The notes under the pieces: generated by a model
Seen by the model: only the letters and a program-made list of their open reading frames with translations
Told to the model about the DNA's origin: nothing
Database searches by the model: none
Shown here: positions 5,709-6,924 of the stretch, one piece after another
How the letters are laid out: each line of letters starts with the position of its first letter
How positions within the stretch are numbered: position 1 is the first letter of the stretch
From: an uncultured bacterium
GTDB taxonomy: Bacteria; Auribacterota; Tritonobacteria; UBA1439
Length of the DNA: 6,924 nucleotides
Direction of reading: 5' to 3'
Assembly: GCA_937858775.1 (NCBI GenBank)
Contig: CALLYX010000099.1
Location: forward strand, 1-6,924
Program-made: the position numbers and the translations under genes

Positions 5709-6786
5709 CGTGACCGCGCAATACCGCGCGCTTCAGGCGGAGATCGAGAAGGCCCTGCTCGATGTCGCGCGCAGCGGCAGATACATCCTGGGCGAGCGGG
5801 GGGCCGCGCTCGAGAAGGCGCTCGCCGCCTACGCGGACGTGCCGTACGCGGTGGGGTGCGCCTCCGGCACGGACGCCCTCATCCTGGCGCTCCGCGCGGC
5901 AGGCGTCGGGCCCGGCCACGAGGTCATCACCACGGCGTACAGCTTTTTCGCCACGGCAAGCTGCATCTCGCTCGTGGGCGCTACCCCGGTCTTCGTCGAT
6001 ATCGACCCGCGCACGTACAACATCGACGCCGCCCAGGTCGAGAGGAGGATCACCGTCCGGACGAAGGCGATCATCCCGGTCCACCTCTACGGCCAGCCGG
6101 CGGAGATGGACCCCCTCCTCGCTCTCTCCAGGGAGTGGGGGATCACGATCATAGAGGACGCCTGTCAGGCCATCGGCGCCGAGTACAAGGGGAGGCGGGT
6201 ATGCGCGATCGGGCAGATCGGCTGCGTCTCCTTCTACCCTACGAAGAACCTGAGCGGGATGGGGGACGGGGGGATGGCGTTCACGAGCGACCCCGCGCTC
6301 TTCGAGAAGCTTCGCGTCCTCCGCGAGCACGGCGCCAGGCCGCGCTATGTCCACAAGGTCATCGGCTACAACAGCCGGCTCGACGAGCTGCAGGCGGCGG
6401 TGCTCCTAGTGAAGGCCCGGCGCCTCGAGGAGTGGACGGCGAGGCGCCGCGCGCACGCCGGGCTCTACCGCGAGCGGTTCGAGGGGGGGCCGGTGATACC
6501 GCCGTTCGAGTCCCCGTACGTCAGGCACGTCTATAACCAGTTTGTCGTGCGGGTGAAGAACCGGGCGAGGCTCATGGGGCGCCTGAAGGCCGAGGGGATC
6601 GGCTGCGCGGTCTACTACCCTGTTCCGCTCCACATCCAGGAGTGCTTCGCCGGCCTCGGCTACAAGAGGGGCGACCTCCCGGTCTCCGAGCTCGCCGCCG
6701 AGGAGACGCTCGCCCTCCCGATCTACCCGGACCTCAGGCCGGAGCAGGTCGTCGAGGTCGCGAAGGCCGTGTCGGGGGCGCTCTAG
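5689..6786 (+). CDS. DegT/DnrJ/EryC1/StrS-family PLP-dependent sugar aminotransferase
   Basis: Enzymes of this family transfer an amino group, usually from glutamate, to a keto-sugar nucleotide, giving an amino sugar for O-antigen, capsule or other glycans. The 365-residue protein is of normal length and complete. ASGTDAL (58-64) forms the PLP-phosphate loop, and EDACQAIGAEYKG (156-168) carries Asp157, which contacts the PLP ring nitrogen. SFYPTKNLSGMGDGG (181-195) carries the Schiff-base Lys186. GYNSRLDELQAA (226-237) is the conserved substrate/dimer region, and YYPVPLH (309-315) lies in the C-terminal domain. It most resembles WbpE/WlbC-like and QdtB/FdtB-like members, but the family is too diverse to name the sugar by eye. 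ATG 5689 has a strong GGGGG site (5678-5682) 6 nt upstream. The gene overlaps the epimerase by 20 bp, which points to translational coupling. A partner dehydrogenase or dehydratase that makes the keto-sugar is not in the window. Confidence 0.94.
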   Translation: MAVPFLDVTAQYRALQAEIEKALLDVARSGRYILGERGAALEKALAAYADVPYAVGCASGTDALILALRAAGVGPGHEVITTAYSFFATASCISLVGATPVFVDIDPRTYNIDAAQVERRITVRTKAIIPVHLYGQPAEMDPLLALSREWGITIIEDACQAIGAEYKGRRVCAIGQIGCVSFYPTKNLSGMGDGGMAFTSDPALFEKLRVLREHGARPRYVHKVIGYNSRLDELQAAVLLVKARRLEEWTARRRAHAGLYRERFEGGPVIPPFESPYVRHVYNQFVVRVKNRARLMGRLKAEGIGCAVYYPVPLHIQECFAGLGYKRGDLPVSELAAEETLALPIYPDLRPEQVVEVAKAVSGAL

Positions 6787-6797
6787 GGGATATCCCC
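6786..6797. repeat. 12-bp perfect palindrome at the aminotransferase stop codon
   Basis: GGGGATATCCCC is a perfect dyad that starts on the last base of the aminotransferase TAG stop and ends just before an in-frame GTG at 6798. It could be a protein-binding dyad or a short RNA stem (GGGG/CCCC with an ATAT loop). Its position between two closely spaced genes and its short length leave chance as the simplest explanation. Confidence 0.4.
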
Positions 6798-6830
6798 GTG
6801 CGCGGCGCCGGCTTCACGCTGGAGGGGAAG

Positions 6831-6924
6831 ATGGTCAACGAGCGCGCCTCGCTGAAAGAGATCGCCAGGCTTGCCGGCGACTTCCTCGAGCGCCTCGCCG
6901 GGGACGGGGTGGATAGGATCTTCC
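6831..6924 (+). CDS. Start of an unidentified gene, cut by the window end
   Basis: An open frame begins at ATG 6831, preceded by a strong GGAGG site (6821-6825) 5 nt upstream, and runs without a stop to the last base, giving 31 complete codons. The same frame is open from GTG 6798, but the ribosome binding site favours ATG. The peptide starts MVNERASLKEIARLAGDF and continues with ERLAGDGVDRIF; it looks like a soluble helical N-terminus. The LKEIA...GDG spacing faintly recalls the N-terminal domain of LpxD (UDP-3-O-acylglucosamine N-acyltransferase), which would suit an LPS locus, but this is a guess from very few residues. Located 44 bp after the aminotransferase on the same strand, it is probably in the same operon. 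Confidence 0.6.
   Translation, partial: MVNERASLKEIARLAGDFLERLAGDGVDRIF

Overview
The window is strongly GC-rich DNA carrying one tightly packed set of genes, all on the + strand, from a Gram-negative (diderm) bacterium. The diderm assignment rests on a full-length LptD, the outer-membrane translocon for lipopolysaccharide (LPS). The LptD differs from the E. coli type in its N-terminal linker and cysteine layout. That suggests a lineage outside Enterobacteria, perhaps a candidate or PVC-like phylum, but nothing in the window fixes the taxonomy.

Layout: (1) 1-531, the C-terminal part of a ROK-family sugar kinase with an intact zinc motif. (2) 532-723, a 192-bp gap with a good extended -10 promoter candidate and a leader that may fold over the next ribosome binding site. 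(3) 724-3285, lptD, encoding a signal peptide, a ~100-residue low-complexity linker, an OstA/LptA-like domain and a beta-barrel ending in Phe. (4) 3286-3379, a 94-bp gap with a strong imperfect hairpin. (5) 3380-4672, ugd, a UDP-glucose 6-dehydrogenase with all key catalytic residues. (6) 4713-5708, a WbpP/Gne-type UDP-hexose 4-epimerase. (7) 5689-6786, a DegT/DnrJ/EryC1/StrS-family PLP aminotransferase that overlaps the epimerase by 20 bp. (8) From about 6831, the start of another gene that runs off the window.

Taken together the genes look like a cell-envelope polysaccharide/LPS locus. Ugd would supply UDP-glucuronate, the epimerase would convert UDP-GlcNAc/UDP-Glc-type sugars to their galacto epimers, and the aminotransferase would make an amino sugar from a keto-sugar nucleotide. 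LptD would place the finished LPS in the outer leaflet. The oxidoreductase or dehydratase that should make the keto-sugar for the aminotransferase is not in the window.

I found no mobile element, CRISPR array, tRNA, rRNA or clearly new system. The points most worth a second look are the LptD cysteine arrangement and linker, the long G tracts inside the epimerase gene, and the possible RNA structures before lptD and ugd.
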